A stretch of 64,000 nt of DNA. Origin: Yeosuana aromativorans (GTDB lineage: Bacteria > Bacteroidota > Bacteroidia > Flavobacteriales > Flavobacteriaceae). The number at the start of each line of letters is the position of its first letter. The stretch's first letter is position 1. Both the position numbers and the translations under genes were made by a program. The notes beneath the pieces were generated by a model. The model ran no database searches. It had not been told where the DNA came from and was given only the letters and a program-made list of their open reading frames with translations. Below are positions 37,043-46,825 of this stretch, piece after piece. The stretch is taken from contig NZ_BMNR01000002.1 in assembly GCF_014646655.1 (NCBI RefSeq), forward strand, positions 62,001 through 126,000. Reading direction: 5' to 3'.

Positions 37043-37930
37043 TTACAAAAACTGTTTTGCAATTTTCTCTGCTTTTTTACTTTCGGAATAATCATAAAAG
37101 CCTTCGCCAGATTTGACACCTAATTTACCGGCGCGTACCATGTTGACCAATAACGGGCAAGGGGCGTATTTAGGGTTTTTAAAGCCATCATACATAACAT
37201 TTAAAATGGACAGACAGACATCCAAGCCTATAAAATCCGCTAATTGTAAAGGTCCCATAGGATGTGCCATACCTAGTTTCATGACTGTATCAATTTCATG
37301 AACACCTGCCACGCCATTGTACAGTGTTTCAATGGATTCATTGAGCATAGGCATAAGGATGCGGTTGGCTACAAATCCTGGATAATCATTGACTTCAACA
37401 GGAATTTTACCCAACGTTTTGGATAAATCCATTATTAATTTAGTGACTTCATCACTGGTATTGTACCCTCTTATAATTTCAACCAGTTTCATAATGGGAA
37501 CGGGATTCATAAAGTGCATCCCGATTACATGGTCTGGTCTTGAGGTCACCGATGCAATTTGCGTAATGGAAATAGAAGAGGTGTTGCTTGCTAAAATGGT
37601 TCCTTCAGGGCAAGCTTCATCCAGTTGTTTGAAAATGTTAAGTTTTAAATCGATATTCTCAGTTGCCGCCTCAACCACCAAACTAGCATATTCAACCCCT
37701 TCGGTAATATTGGTAAAAGTTGTGATGTTTGATAGGGTTTCTGATTTTTGCTCTTCAGTAATGGTACCTTTACCAAGCATCCTATCTAAATTTTTGGTAA
37801 TGGTATCCATGCCTTTTTTTAGGGCACTGTCATTGATGTCTATGAGTTGGACTCTAAATCCGCTTTGAGCAAATGTATGTGCAATACCATTTCCCATGGT
37901 GCCGGCCCCAATAACTGCAACATTTTTCAT
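37043..37930 (-). CDS. 3-hydroxybutyryl-CoA dehydrogenase family
   Basis: The 295-residue enzyme oxidises (S)-3-hydroxyacyl-CoA with NAD+, or runs in reverse. The Rossmann motif VIGAGTMGNGIAHTFAQSG is at 5-23; the catalytic His is in IGMHFMNPVP (about H142) and the Glu in KLVEIIRG. The C-terminal domain has FVANRILMPMLNE and MAHPMGPLQLADFIGLD. Length suits the stand-alone form (Hbd/PaaH) that acts in aromatic degradation or butyrate-type pathways. It lies two bases after the Gfo/Idh gene, so the two are one unit. Confidence 0.94.
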   Translation of the reverse strand: MKNVAVIGAGTMGNGIAHTFAQSGFRVQLIDINDSALKKGMDTITKNLDRMLGKGTITEEQKSETLSNITTFTNITEGVEYASLVVEAATENIDLKLNIFKQLDEACPEGTILASNTSSISITQIASVTSRPDHVIGMHFMNPVPIMKLVEIIRGYNTSDEVTKLIMDLSKTLGKIPVEVNDYPGFVANRILMPMLNESIETLYNGVAGVHEIDTVMKLGMAHPMGPLQLADFIGLDVCLSILNVMYDGFKNPKYAPCPLLVNMVRAGKLGVKSGEGFYDYSESKKAEKIAKQFL

Positions 37931-37932
37931 GA

Positions 37933-38904
37933 TTATACTTTAGTGTTAAAACAATTTATTATTTGAGTGGCAACGCGCAGGGCTTCGGTACCATCATGCA
38001 GCGTTACGACTGGTTTTGTATTGTTGTTAATTGCATCGGCAAAAGATTCTAGCTCGTCTAAAATAGCATTATTGCTAGGAATGCTAGGGTTATCAAAATA
38101 AATCTGTTTTTTTACGCCTTCTGCGTTTTGAAGTACCATATCAAAATCACCAGGTTGTTCAGGAGCGTCTTTCATTTTGACCACTTCGCATTTTTTTTCC
38201 AAGAAATCTACTGATATATAAGCGTCTTTTTGAAAGAATCGGGTTTTGCGCATATTTTTTAACGAAATCCTGCTAGCCGTCAAATTGGCTACACAGCCGT
38301 TTTCAAATTCAATGCGGGCATTGGCAATATCTGGTGTATCACTAATAACAGCTACGCCACTGGCCGAAATGTGTTTAACCTTTGATTTTACCACGCTTAA
38401 AATGATGTCAATGTCATGAATCATCAAATCCAATACTACAGGTACATCGGTGCCTCTTGGATTAAATTCAGCCAAGCGATGGGTTTCAATAAACATGGGC
38501 GAGTGGATATCATTTTTTACTGCTATAAAGGCAGGATTGAAACGCTCTACATGACCCACTTGGCCTTTTACATGATTGGCGGCCAATATAGACCTTATTT
38601 CTTCAGCTTCTTCTACCGTATTGGTTATCGGTTTTTCAATAAAAATATGTTTCCCTTTGGCAATAGCCTTCAAAGCACAATCGTGATGTGATAGTGTTGG
38701 CGTTACAATATCCACCATATCAACGGCATTGATTAAATCATCAATACTATCAAAGAATTTATAACCAAATTCAGCTTCCACTTTTTTGCCGTTTGCGGTA
38801 TCGGCATCATAAAATCCTACGAGTTCGTATTTATCAGATTGTTTGAGAAGTCTTAAGTGAATTTTTCCAAGGTGGCCTGCACCTAGTACACCAGCTTTTA
38901 GCAT
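37933..38904 (-). CDS. Gfo/Idh/MocA-family oxidoreductase
   Basis: The 323-residue NAD(P)-dependent enzyme has the Rossmann motif AGVLGAGHLGKIHLRLL (about 4-20), then IEKPITN with the EKP catalytic Lys (about 94-96) and MIHDIDIILSV with a His near residue 170. The substrate may be a sugar or inositol-like compound, not predictable here. It starts the minus-strand run toward yggS, followed two bases later by the hydroxyacyl-CoA dehydrogenase gene. Confidence 0.92.
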   Translation of the reverse strand: MLKAGVLGAGHLGKIHLRLLKQSDKYELVGFYDADTANGKKVEAEFGYKFFDSIDDLINAVDMVDIVTPTLSHHDCALKAIAKGKHIFIEKPITNTVEEAEEIRSILAANHVKGQVGHVERFNPAFIAVKNDIHSPMFIETHRLAEFNPRGTDVPVVLDLMIHDIDIILSVVKSKVKHISASGVAVISDTPDIANARIEFENGCVANLTASRISLKNMRKTRFFQKDAYISVDFLEKKCEVVKMKDAPEQPGDFDMVLQNAEGVKKQIYFDNPSIPSNNAILDELESFADAINNNTKPVVTLHDGTEALRVATQIINCFNTKV

Positions 38905-39060
38905 TTTCTTTAGGTTTTCAACAAAAATAATATATTTAATGCATGATTTTCATAATATGATCCTAATTTTTTATTGATTATTTATGAAAAATTAATCTGA
39001 ATTTAGTTGCTTTTAGCTAAAATGTTTGACTAATTTTAGACTTGAAAATGATGACGACAA

Positions 39061-39702
39061 TTGAAAGATACTTTTAAGCATAAAGGATTACGGCAGCAGT
39101 TGGTTAATATAATAAAAACCAAAGGGATACAGGATGAAAACGTTTTAAAGGCCATTGGCAATGTACCCAGGCATTTGTTTATGGATTCTGGTTTTTTAGA
39201 CCATGCTTATCAAGATAAAGCGTTTCCCATTGCGGCAGACCAAACTATTTCACAACCCTACACGGTTGCATTCCAAACGGAATTACTGAACGTTAAAAAA
39301 GGAGATAAAATTCTTGAAATTGGAACAGGAAGTGGTTACCAAACTGCCGTTTTGTGTGAATTGGGTGCCAAAGTTTTCAGTATTGAGAGACAATTAGAAT
39401 TATTTAAAAAAACGATCAACTTTTTACCAAAATTAGGCTACAGAGCTAAAAAGCTTGTTTTTGGAGATGGTTATAAAGGCTTACCTGAGGAAGCTCCTTT
39501 TGATGGCATTATTGTCACCGCCGGTGCGCCTTTTGTGCCAAAGCCCTTATTAAATCAATTAAAAATAGGCGGTAGGTTGGTTATCCCCGTTGGTAATGAT
39601 GTACAGGTTATGACCCTTTTTATAAGAAAGGATGAGAAAGAGTTTGAGCAGCACGAGTTTGGGGAATTTCGGTTTGTACCTTTGTTAGAGGACAAAAATT
39701 AG
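39061..39702 (+). CDS. pcm: Protein-L-isoaspartate O-methyltransferase, TTG start
   Basis: The 213-residue enzyme methylates isoaspartyl residues for repair of aged proteins. It has the PCMT motifs: VPRHLF (about 30-35), FPIAADQTISQPYTVA and motif I ILEIGTGSGYQTAVL. A stop codon (39052-39054) lies in the same frame nine bases upstream and the first in-frame ATG is after residue 40, beyond the needed KGLRQQL region, so TTG at 39061 must be the start. It ends overlapping the convergent NTF2-like gene by four bases. Confidence 0.92.
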   Translation: MKDTFKHKGLRQQLVNIIKTKGIQDENVLKAIGNVPRHLFMDSGFLDHAYQDKAFPIAADQTISQPYTVAFQTELLNVKKGDKILEIGTGSGYQTAVLCELGAKVFSIERQLELFKKTINFLPKLGYRAKKLVFGDGYKGLPEEAPFDGIIVTAGAPFVPKPLLNQLKIGGRLVIPVGNDVQVMTLFIRKDEKEFEQHEFGEFRFVPLLEDKN

Positions 39703-40142
39703 TCCCAAACAAATTTCCAAGAACCATCTGGTTGCCGTTTCCAAACGGTATGGAATATGCCTTTACTAGTTACATCATTTCCTAAAGAATCTTGATACCT
39801 GTAAGTGTATTTGCCATACGTGTAGCCCAAATCTCCAGAATTGGAAACGTCCACAAAGTCGGGTTTCCAAGACAGACCTTTTGAAGTACTGTTCTTCATA
39901 TATGACTTGATACTTTCCTTGCCTTTGATGAGCTTGTCATTTCTCAAGAGTACACCATTGTCTGCTACAAATGCTAAAAAAGCGGTGTTCATGCCTTCTT
40001 TTTGAGCCATATTAGAAAATCTCAGCTCTGTGTCCAAGATTTCTTGTTTCCAACTGTCTATCATGTTTGTATTGGTTTTTTTGTTGCATGATATAAAACT
40101 AAGCATTACCCAAAGAACGAAACAAAGAGATGGTGTTTTCAT
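39699..40142 (-). CDS. NTF2-like (DUF4440) lipoprotein
   Basis: The 147-residue protein has a lipoprotein signal (VMLSFISC, C19) and one SnoaL/NTF2-type domain: EILDTELRFSNMAQKEGMNTAFLAFVADNGVLLRND with a conserved hydrophobic core and WKFVWD at the end. This fold holds small ligands or catalyses minor steps; here the role is unknown. It is encoded six bases after the M61 peptidase gene, so they are cotranscribed. Confidence 0.85.
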   Translation of the reverse strand: MKTPSLCFVLWVMLSFISCNKKTNTNMIDSWKQEILDTELRFSNMAQKEGMNTAFLAFVADNGVLLRNDKLIKGKESIKSYMKNSTSKGLSWKPDFVDVSNSGDLGYTYGKYTYRYQDSLGNDVTSKGIFHTVWKRQPDGSWKFVWD

Positions 40143-40148
40143 AATGGT

Positions 40149-42182
40149 TTAATCATTGGTTAAATACTCGCTGGGTATAAGTTGGTCTTTGCTCTCTTGG
40201 GCCCAGTAAACATTAATAATCCACCAGCGTGTCCCATCATATAATAATTGAATGCTATTAATACCTCTCATAAAAGGATACTTGTCTGTCTCACTTCTAA
40301 AGGATTCATAAGTGCTGAACACATGGGCCATATTACCAAAAGTATCAACCGTTCTATGGATTTCTTTTTCAAAAAAGCCATTATCGACTAGCCAGTCGTT
40401 GGAATTTTTTATATAATCCTCAGGTTTTAAATAACGCGCTTTCAATTCGTCTTTTTCATTTTTACCTGTTGGAATAAGTTTGGCTCCTGGAGCGAACAAA
40501 TATTTAAACAGTTTCCAGTTTCGTTCCACGCCTTTTTCTCCCGAAATCACACCGTATAAAGTTTTGATGGTGTTATCTAAAGTTGATACTTTTTCTTCAA
40601 ACTGATCTTCTGTTTTTGAATTTAATAAATCAAGCTGAAAAATATCAATGGGATGCATCCACTTATTGCGTAATTTCAGTTGAGTGTCCGTTGGGTATTT
40701 TTCAAGGGAAAATTTGTTGTTTTCTTCATCGTAATTAACCCCTATTTTTTCATAATATGTTTTTAGAGGCAATGGTTTTGAACCTATAACATAATCGTCA
40801 AAGAATGTTCTGATTTCTGGATAAGTCTCCTTGGTAAACGTATCAAAAAAGGTAGCATCATCAAAGGGTTTGTTTGGACCATATTCTTTGGCCAACCTCT
40901 TGATGACGTCAATTAAACCAACACTTCCGTTGGATAATTCAATTAATTTGATGTCCAAAAGGCCGGCAACCAAAGCACCTTTCATATAGATATTGTTATA
41001 GATTTTGTGGCCTATTGGGGTGTATGATGTTTTTGATAATTGCACCAAACTTATATCTGGGCTATACAAGTTCGTGCTGATATAAACTTTCTGCTTCAAA
41101 GTTTTAAAATAGTCATCCATTGATTTTTGTCCGGAACGCATCAACATCATATGGGCAGCCCATTCCGTGGTACCTTCGTAGAGCCATAGGTGGTCTGAAG
41201 GAACTGGAGTGACAAAATTAAAGTGGTCAATAATTTCACTATGGATGTTTAATGGTGTGACCACATGGAAAAACTCATGGGCAGCCACTTCTAAAACATT
41301 ATTTTTGAGATGTTCCCAATCGGTTTCCCTATATACGTATTCCGAACTATACGAATGTTCCCAAGCACCTGCTGTTGTGTCCTCAAAATGAAACAAAAAT
41401 GTATAATGCTTCACAGGAAGACCATTTAAAAACCCACTGGCTGCAAGCAACATGTCTTTCATGGAATTTAAAATTTGGTCCGATGTTATTTTTCCTGTTT
41501 CAGAATAGGTATAGATGTCAATCTCGGTGCCTTGCACATCCATGGATGCTTTGGTTAAATTTCCTAAAAGAATGGGAGAATCCACAACTTGGTCATAATC
41601 TTTCGCTAAATAATACCCGTCTTCAGATTTTTTCAAGGCCGTACCTATTCGCCAATCTTTTGGGCGGTCTATTTTTATTTTAATGGGACTGTCTTGTTTT
41701 CCTTTAAAATAACCAAAAACAGCCTGGCCATTTATCAGGGTATTGGTGTCTTCAATAGATGAACCGCACATTAAATAAATTTTGTTTTCGGTTACGGGCG
41801 TATCCCATGTTTCAGCTACTTGATACTCTATTTTGGCAATTTTTTCGGGAGTTGTTAGTTGGTATTGATTGGTTGAAATTTTCTGGATTTCCAGTTCGTT
41901 TCCATAAGTATCATAGGCTTTAAAACCAGATACGTAACGACCGATATCCATGGTTTCATAGGTTCCAGGAGCTGTTGATGCAAACTGAAAAATATTATTC
42001 TCGGCAGTTAGTGCCGGTGGTGTTACTTGAACTTTAAAGGTGTCATTAGACCGATCCAGCAAATTGACATGAAAACTCACTGCTGGTGCGCTTTGGATTT
42101 GCACGGGTGTTGTTTGGGCACTTCCACAGGAAATAAAAATAAACGCAAAAATGTAAGCTAATGGTTTTAGAAAATATCTCAT
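40149..42182 (-). CDS. M61-family metallopeptidase lipoprotein
   Basis: The 677-residue protein has a lipoprotein signal (FAFIFISC, C19). The N-terminal beta domain (about 30-200) leads into a gluzincin catalytic domain with the zinc site HEFFH (about 285) and the third ligand Glu in LYEGTTEWAA. The family includes the glycyl aminopeptidases of Bacteroidota. The C-terminus after about residue 470 is not a clear PDZ domain. I start at 42182 because it begins the signal; the longer frame adds 15 polar residues. Confidence 0.88.
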   Translation of the reverse strand: MRYFLKPLAYIFAFIFISCGSAQTTPVQIQSAPAVSFHVNLLDRSNDTFKVQVTPPALTAENNIFQFASTAPGTYETMDIGRYVSGFKAYDTYGNELEIQKISTNQYQLTTPEKIAKIEYQVAETWDTPVTENKIYLMCGSSIEDTNTLINGQAVFGYFKGKQDSPIKIKIDRPKDWRIGTALKKSEDGYYLAKDYDQVVDSPILLGNLTKASMDVQGTEIDIYTYSETGKITSDQILNSMKDMLLAASGFLNGLPVKHYTFLFHFEDTTAGAWEHSYSSEYVYRETDWEHLKNNVLEVAAHEFFHVVTPLNIHSEIIDHFNFVTPVPSDHLWLYEGTTEWAAHMMLMRSGQKSMDDYFKTLKQKVYISTNLYSPDISLVQLSKTSYTPIGHKIYNNIYMKGALVAGLLDIKLIELSNGSVGLIDVIKRLAKEYGPNKPFDDATFFDTFTKETYPEIRTFFDDYVIGSKPLPLKTYYEKIGVNYDEENNKFSLEKYPTDTQLKLRNKWMHPIDIFQLDLLNSKTEDQFEEKVSTLDNTIKTLYGVISGEKGVERNWKLFKYLFAPGAKLIPTGKNEKDELKARYLKPEDYIKNSNDWLVDNGFFEKEIHRTVDTFGNMAHVFSTYESFRSETDKYPFMRGINSIQLLYDGTRWWIINVYWAQESKDQLIPSEYLTND

Positions 42183-42254
42183 GGTAATTTGTTGTTTAAT
42201 TTCTGAAGAAAAATTGGCCAATATCAAAATTTGGTCACTAAAAAGATGCAGGTT

Positions 42255-42713
42255 TTATTTATATATTTTTTTAATTCTATCAAGATTGCGTTTATTGTCG
42301 CGGTCTTTAATGGTTTCGCGTTTATCATAAAGTTTTTTCCCTTTGGCTAGTGCAATATTCAGTTTTGCATAGCCTTTTTCGTTGATGAATAATTTTAAGG
42401 GAACAATGGTTAGTCCAGTATTTTGAACTTCCTTTTGTAGTTTTTTAAGTTCTTTTTTGTTTAAAAGCAACTTGCGATCGGCTTTAGGTCTATGGTTATA
42501 ATAGGTGCCATAGGCATATTCCTCAATGGTCATGTTAATGACAAACAATTCGCCTTGGTCATTAAATTCACAAAAACTTTCAGCAATGGAGGCTTTACTG
42601 TTCCGAATCGATTTAATTTCGGTTCCGGTCAGTACAATACCAGCCGTATAGGTGTCCAATAATTCATATAGAAACCTGGCCTTTTTATTTTGTATGTTGA
42701 TGTTTTTTTGCAT
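42255..42713 (-). CDS. smpB: SsrA-binding protein
   Basis: The 152-residue protein binds tmRNA and delivers it to stalled ribosomes. Signature parts are [49 protein letters not shown] and the basic tail [15 protein letters not shown]. The length is normal. The tmRNA gene itself was not found in the window. I take the ATG at 42713, as in relatives, rather than the one two codons upstream. Confidence 0.95.
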   Translation of the reverse strand: MQKNINIQNKKARFLYELLDTYTAGIVLTGTEIKSIRNSKASIAESFCEFNDQGELFVINMTIEEYAYGTYYNHRPKADRKLLLNKKELKKLQKEVQNTGLTIVPLKLFINEKGYAKLNIALAKGKKLYDKRETIKDRDNKRNLDRIKKIYK

Positions 42714-42817
42714 GAACACAAAACTACATAATTTTAAACAGTCAATCTTTTATAAATTTTAGGTTTTTAATGATTGCAATACATGTTGTGGTTAAATGTA
42801 TTAAAATTTGTTTTTTA

Positions 42818-42848
42818 TTGCCTTGCCTTGAAAACATTTGTACTTTTG
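42818..42848 (+). promoter_or_regulatory. Promoter of lpdA
   Basis: TTG (42818-42820), a 20-base spacer and TACTTTTG (42841-42848) fit the Bacteroidota consensus well. The start codon is 30 bases downstream, which supports the 42879 start and makes the longer open frame upstream non-coding. Confidence 0.75.
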
Positions 42849-42878
42849 TTTTTCATTTTTTTTAAACACTTAGATTTT

Positions 42879-44279
42879 ATGAATTCATATGATGTAGCCG
42901 TTATTGGCTCTGGTCCTGGAGGATATGTGGCAGCGATTCGTTGCGCGCAATTGGGCATGAAAACGGCCATAATAGAAAAATATAGCACACTTGGAGGTAC
43001 TTGTTTAAACGTAGGATGTATTCCTAGTAAAGCCTTGTTGGACTCGTCACACCATTACGAAGATGCCATCAAGCATTTTGAGGAACACGGTATTGATATC
43101 CCAGGAGAGGTCAAGGTGAATTTAAAACAAATGATTGCCCGTAAGCAGGCGGTTGTAGATCAAACTACGGGTGGTATTGATTTCTTGATGAAGAAAAACA
43201 AGATTGATGTATATGAAGGTCTAGGAAGTTTTAAAGACGCTACCCATATTACCATAAAAGGGAAAGAAACTACTGAAATTGAAGCTAAAAACACCATTAT
43301 AGCTACAGGTAGTAAACCTGCTAGCTTGCCATTCATCAAATTAGACAAAGAGCGCGTTATTACGTCTACAGAAGCTTTAAAACTAACAGAAATACCCAAA
43401 CACCTTATTGTAATTGGTGGTGGTGTAATTGGTTTGGAACTGGGGCAAGTTTACAAACGTTTGGGCGCTGAGGTGACCGTGATTGAATATATGGATAGGA
43501 TTATTCCAACTATGGATTCTGGGTTGTCAAAGGAATTGAATAAAGTGTTGAAAAAACAAAAATTCAATATCAATGTGTCCCATAAAGTAAAATCTGTAGA
43601 GCGAAAAGGCAAGGAAGTCATTGTGAAAGCGGACAATAAAAAAGGTGATGAAGTAGAGTTTAAAGGCGATTATTGTTTGGTGTCAGTAGGACGAAAACCT
43701 TATACAGATGGATTGAATGCCGAAGCCGCAGGCGTGAAATTAACTGAACGTGGACAAATAGAGGTGAATGATCATTTACAAACATCGGCTAAAAATATTT
43801 ATGCCATTGGCGATGTGGTTAAAGGTGCTATGTTGGCCCATAAAGCTGAAGAAGAAGGTGTATTTGTTGCCGAAACGTTGGCTGGACAAAAACCACATAT
43901 TGATTACAATTTAATTCCGGGTGTGGTTTACACTTGGCCAGAAGTAGCGAGTGTTGGACAAACAGAAGAACAATTAAAAGACGCCAAAGTAGAGTACAAA
44001 GTTGGGTCTTTTCCTATGCGTGCTCTAGGAAGAAGCAGGGCTAGTATGGACATTGACGGTTTTGTAAAAATATTGGCCGACAAGAAAACCGACGAAATAT
44101 TAGGCGTTCACATGATTGGTGCCCGTGCTGCCGATATGATTGCTGAAGCTGTCGTGGCAATGGAATACAGAGCTTCTGCTGAAGATATATCCAGAATGTC
44201 ACATGCGCATCCAACATTTACCGAAGCTATTAAAGAGGCGGCCTTGGCAGCGACTGATGATAGAGCATTACATGTTTAA
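42879..44279 (+). CDS. lpdA: Dihydrolipoyl dehydrogenase
   Basis: The 466-residue FAD flavoenzyme reoxidises dihydrolipoyl groups of 2-oxoacid dehydrogenase complexes or the glycine cleavage system. The FAD motif VAVIGSGPGGYVAAI (about 6-20), redox Cys pair GGTCLNVGCIPS (C42 and C47), NAD motif IVIGGGVIGLELGQ, and the His-Glu pair in HAHPTFTEAIKEA are all present. Length is normal. No complex subunits are adjacent here, as is common in flavobacteria. Confidence 0.96.
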   Translation: MNSYDVAVIGSGPGGYVAAIRCAQLGMKTAIIEKYSTLGGTCLNVGCIPSKALLDSSHHYEDAIKHFEEHGIDIPGEVKVNLKQMIARKQAVVDQTTGGIDFLMKKNKIDVYEGLGSFKDATHITIKGKETTEIEAKNTIIATGSKPASLPFIKLDKERVITSTEALKLTEIPKHLIVIGGGVIGLELGQVYKRLGAEVTVIEYMDRIIPTMDSGLSKELNKVLKKQKFNINVSHKVKSVERKGKEVIVKADNKKGDEVEFKGDYCLVSVGRKPYTDGLNAEAAGVKLTERGQIEVNDHLQTSAKNIYAIGDVVKGAMLAHKAEEEGVFVAETLAGQKPHIDYNLIPGVVYTWPEVASVGQTEEQLKDAKVEYKVGSFPMRALGRSRASMDIDGFVKILADKKTDEILGVHMIGARAADMIAEAVVAMEYRASAEDISRMSHAHPTFTEAIKEAALAATDDRALHV

Positions 44280-44313
44280 TTAATTCCTGTAAAAGCAGGA
44301 ATCCCACAATACT

Positions 44314-44345
44314 AAAAAAGCAACCATTACGGTTGCTTTTTTTAT
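44314..44345 (+). terminator. Terminator after lpdA
   Basis: AAAAAAGCAACC (44314-44325) and GGTTGCTTTTTT (44331-44342) make a 12-pair stem with loop ATTAC and a T tract. It shares its core and the ACAATACT lead-in with the terminator at 46075-46119. Confidence 0.9.
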
Positions 44346-44538
44346 AGATTTTTTTAAAAAATTATTAACTATCTGTTTTTCAGTTGTATATATTATTTTT
44401 TTTATTTATTTTAGTTAGTAAGAAATTTATTTTTTGAATTTCTTTATTCAAAAAGCCTCGAGTTTAAAGAGCATTTCTTTTCAAAAGCGTATGACTTTCC
44501 TGTTCATGTTATGTTATTAACTAACCAATTAACATATT

Positions 44539-46062
44539 ATGAAAACAAAATTACTTACATTGATCCTTGCCCTGTTGAGTTTTGCAAACTACACACAAAC
44601 CTATATTGAAGATCTTAATTTTGAGGCTTATCTAGAAGCTAACAGTATGGGTGATGGTATTGCAGGTAATCATTATGTCACGACATCCAATATTAATACG
44701 GTTGAAAATCTTGATATATCAGGATTAGGAATTCAATCAATGATAGGAATTGAAGACTTTGCAGCACTTAAAACTTTAAATTGTAGCAGTAATAATTTAC
44801 TGCAAACATTAAATGTTTTCAACAACATAGCACTGACAGAACTAAGATGTTTTAATTGTGATATTACCAGTTTAACATTACCAAATAACAACTTACTTAG
44901 TTATTTAAGCTGTGGTAACAATAATTTGACCGGTTTAGATGTAAGCTCTTATCCCTTGTTAACTTATTTGGCATGCTCTAATAATGGCAGTAATAACTTG
45001 GGGACTTTGGATTTGTCTATGAACACGAATTTGATTACACTATATTGTCAAAATTCTGGTGTCTCTGGTTTGGATATCTCGCAATCACCCAATCTTGATT
45101 TGCTGGTTTGTTATGATAATTCATTTCCTACTTTAGATATCTCTGGAAACACTGCTTTGTCTGAAATTAGATGTTATAACAGTGGCATCAATACGTTTAC
45201 AATTGCTAACAGTAACTATACAAATTTAACTTATTTAGATTGTAGTGATAATCCTATAGGCTCTTTGAACCTATCTTATTTCCCAAATTTGGAAACGTTA
45301 TATTGTGCATATAATAACTTAAATACTTTAAATGTTTCCACCAACACACAACTCGTTAACTTTGGTTGTTGGAACAATAACCTTTCAAGTTTAGATGTTT
45401 CAAACAATAGTCTTTTGAATTATTTTGAATGTGGTAATAACACCTTACTTTCCAATAATTTAATATTGCCAACAAATAAAACAGCATTAACCTCTTTGTG
45501 GGTTTACAATATTGGTACATCATCTTTAAATTATAGTGACTATTTACAACTTGTAGATTTAGATATTGGGCTCAATAATTTTACTACAGCAGATGTAAGC
45601 ATGCTTCAATTTCTTAATCAGTTTTATTGCAATGGTAATCAGTTGACATCTTTAGATATTAGTAATGGCCATAACGATACTCTAACTTGGATGTGGGCAC
45701 AAAATAATGGTGCCAACCTCTGTATTCAAGTCGATGATTTAGTAGTGGCAGGAGGTAAGTCCAGTCCGCAATGGCAAAGAGACATCGGAAGTACTTTTTC
45801 CTTAAATTGTACTCTGGGTTCCAATGAGTTTGATCTGTCTCAGGTAATGATACATCCCAATCCGGCAAATGATAGGTTTTATATAGACCTTCCAATAGAG
45901 GCTAATTATACTTTATCCAATATGTTTGGTCAATTTATAAGAAAAGGGGCACTTTTTTCTGGGAAAAACGAGCTAGCCATCAATGCCCTTAAAAGTGGTC
46001 TTTATTTACTCAATCTAGAATCTGCCCAAGGGAGAGCAATCAAAAAGATTATAAAAAAATAA
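44539..46062 (+). CDS. LRR protein with type IX secretion sorting domain
   Basis: The 507-residue protein has a signal peptide (about residues 1-20). A leucine-rich-repeat region (about 60-400) has roughly 21-residue units of the LxxLxCxxNxLxxLDVS type, with Cys in the place of the usual Asn ladder. The last 75 residues form a type A C-terminal sorting domain (IHPNPANDRFYIDLP, then GLYLLNLESAQGRAIKKIIKK) for export by the type IX system and attachment or release at the surface. It is likely to bind other proteins or glycans. A 260-bp gap before it lacks a clear promoter. Confidence 0.93.
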   Translation: MKTKLLTLILALLSFANYTQTYIEDLNFEAYLEANSMGDGIAGNHYVTTSNINTVENLDISGLGIQSMIGIEDFAALKTLNCSSNNLLQTLNVFNNIALTELRCFNCDITSLTLPNNNLLSYLSCGNNNLTGLDVSSYPLLTYLACSNNGSNNLGTLDLSMNTNLITLYCQNSGVSGLDISQSPNLDLLVCYDNSFPTLDISGNTALSEIRCYNSGINTFTIANSNYTNLTYLDCSDNPIGSLNLSYFPNLETLYCAYNNLNTLNVSTNTQLVNFGCWNNNLSSLDVSNNSLLNYFECGNNTLLSNNLILPTNKTALTSLWVYNIGTSSLNYSDYLQLVDLDIGLNNFTTADVSMLQFLNQFYCNGNQLTSLDISNGHNDTLTWMWAQNNGANLCIQVDDLVVAGGKSSPQWQRDIGSTFSLNCTLGSNEFDLSQVMIHPNPANDRFYIDLPIEANYTLSNMFGQFIRKGALFSGKNELAINALKSGLYLLNLESAQGRAIKKIIKK

Positions 46063-46074
46063 TAATGCTTACAA

Positions 46075-46119
46075 AACAATACTAAAAAGCAACCATTCCG
46101 GTTGCTTTTTAGTATTGTT
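46075..46119. terminator. Bidirectional terminator with perfect 20-bp arms
   Basis: Two perfect 20-base arms (46075-46094 and 46100-46119) surround a five-base loop ATTCC. T runs occur on both strands. It serves the LRR gene (plus) and the LytTR gene (minus), and its right arm contains the LytTR stop codon and last codons. Confidence 0.92.
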
Positions 46120-46825
46120 CCAATTGGTTTAAAACCTCTTTTTTGTAACTTCTGCTAATGGTCAAGGATTTATTGTCAACCGTTACATATTCATTGGTGA
46201 ACGACGTGATGTGTTTTAGTGATACAATAAACGAACGGTGAATTCGTATAAATCCATTTGAGGGCAGTCTTGCTTCAATGGTGCTTATGGTCTCTCGGGT
46301 AACAATGGTTGTATCATTTAAGTGCAGTTTTAAGTAATCACTAAAACTTTCAATATAAATAATGTCATCAAATTCTATCTTGATCATTTTCCTATCGGCC
46401 CTGACAAAAATAAAGTTGTTTTTTTCTATTGTTGTACCAACTTGTTTTTGGGAATCGTTGTAGACTTCAAAGTAGGTATTGATAGCTTGAAGCAGACGTT
46501 CAAACGTAATGGGTTTAAGCAAATAGTCAACTGCTTTTAATTCAAATCCCTCAACGGCATAATCCCGATAGGCCGTTGTAAAAATAATCTTTACCTGTTT
46601 GTTAATGGATTTGGCAAAGGAAATCCCCGATATCTCGGGCATGTTAATATCTAAAAAAACCAAGTCTATTTCATGGTTGCTAATATAGTTGAAGGCTTCT
46701 AAGGCATTTTTGCATTGTGCAACAATCTCAATATTTTTTATTTTTGATAAATGTGTCACCAAAACATCCCTGGCTATGGCTTCGTCATCAACAACTAAAC
46801 AGGCTATGGGTTTGTGTTTCTTCAC
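46109..46825 (-). CDS. LytTR-family response regulator
   Basis: The 238-residue regulator has a receiver domain (about 6-120) with the phosphoacceptor Asp in LVFLDINMPEISG and Lys in DYLLKPITFERLL. A LytTR DNA-binding domain (about 145-238) has IIYIESFSDYLKLHL and RLPSNGFIRIHRSFIVSL. It overlaps the histidine kinase gene by four bases, forming a two-component pair with it. Targets may include the ExbB-like gene that is divergent from the kinase gene, but this is inference. Confidence 0.95.
   Translation of the reverse strand: MKKHKPIACLVVDDEAIARDVLVTHLSKIKNIEIVAQCKNALEAFNYISNHEIDLVFLDINMPEISGISFAKSINKQVKIIFTTAYRDYAVEGFELKAVDYLLKPITFERLLQAINTYFEVYNDSQKQVGTTIEKNNFIFVRADRKMIKIEFDDIIYIESFSDYLKLHLNDTTIVTRETISTIEARLPSNGFIRIHRSFIVSLKHITSFTNEYVTVDNKSLTISRSYKKEVLNQLEQY

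Noticed and set aside
42774-42878. Upstream extension of the lpdA frame
   Set aside because: A good promoter (TTG-N20-TACTTTTG) lies inside it and the extra 35 residues are not in the family.
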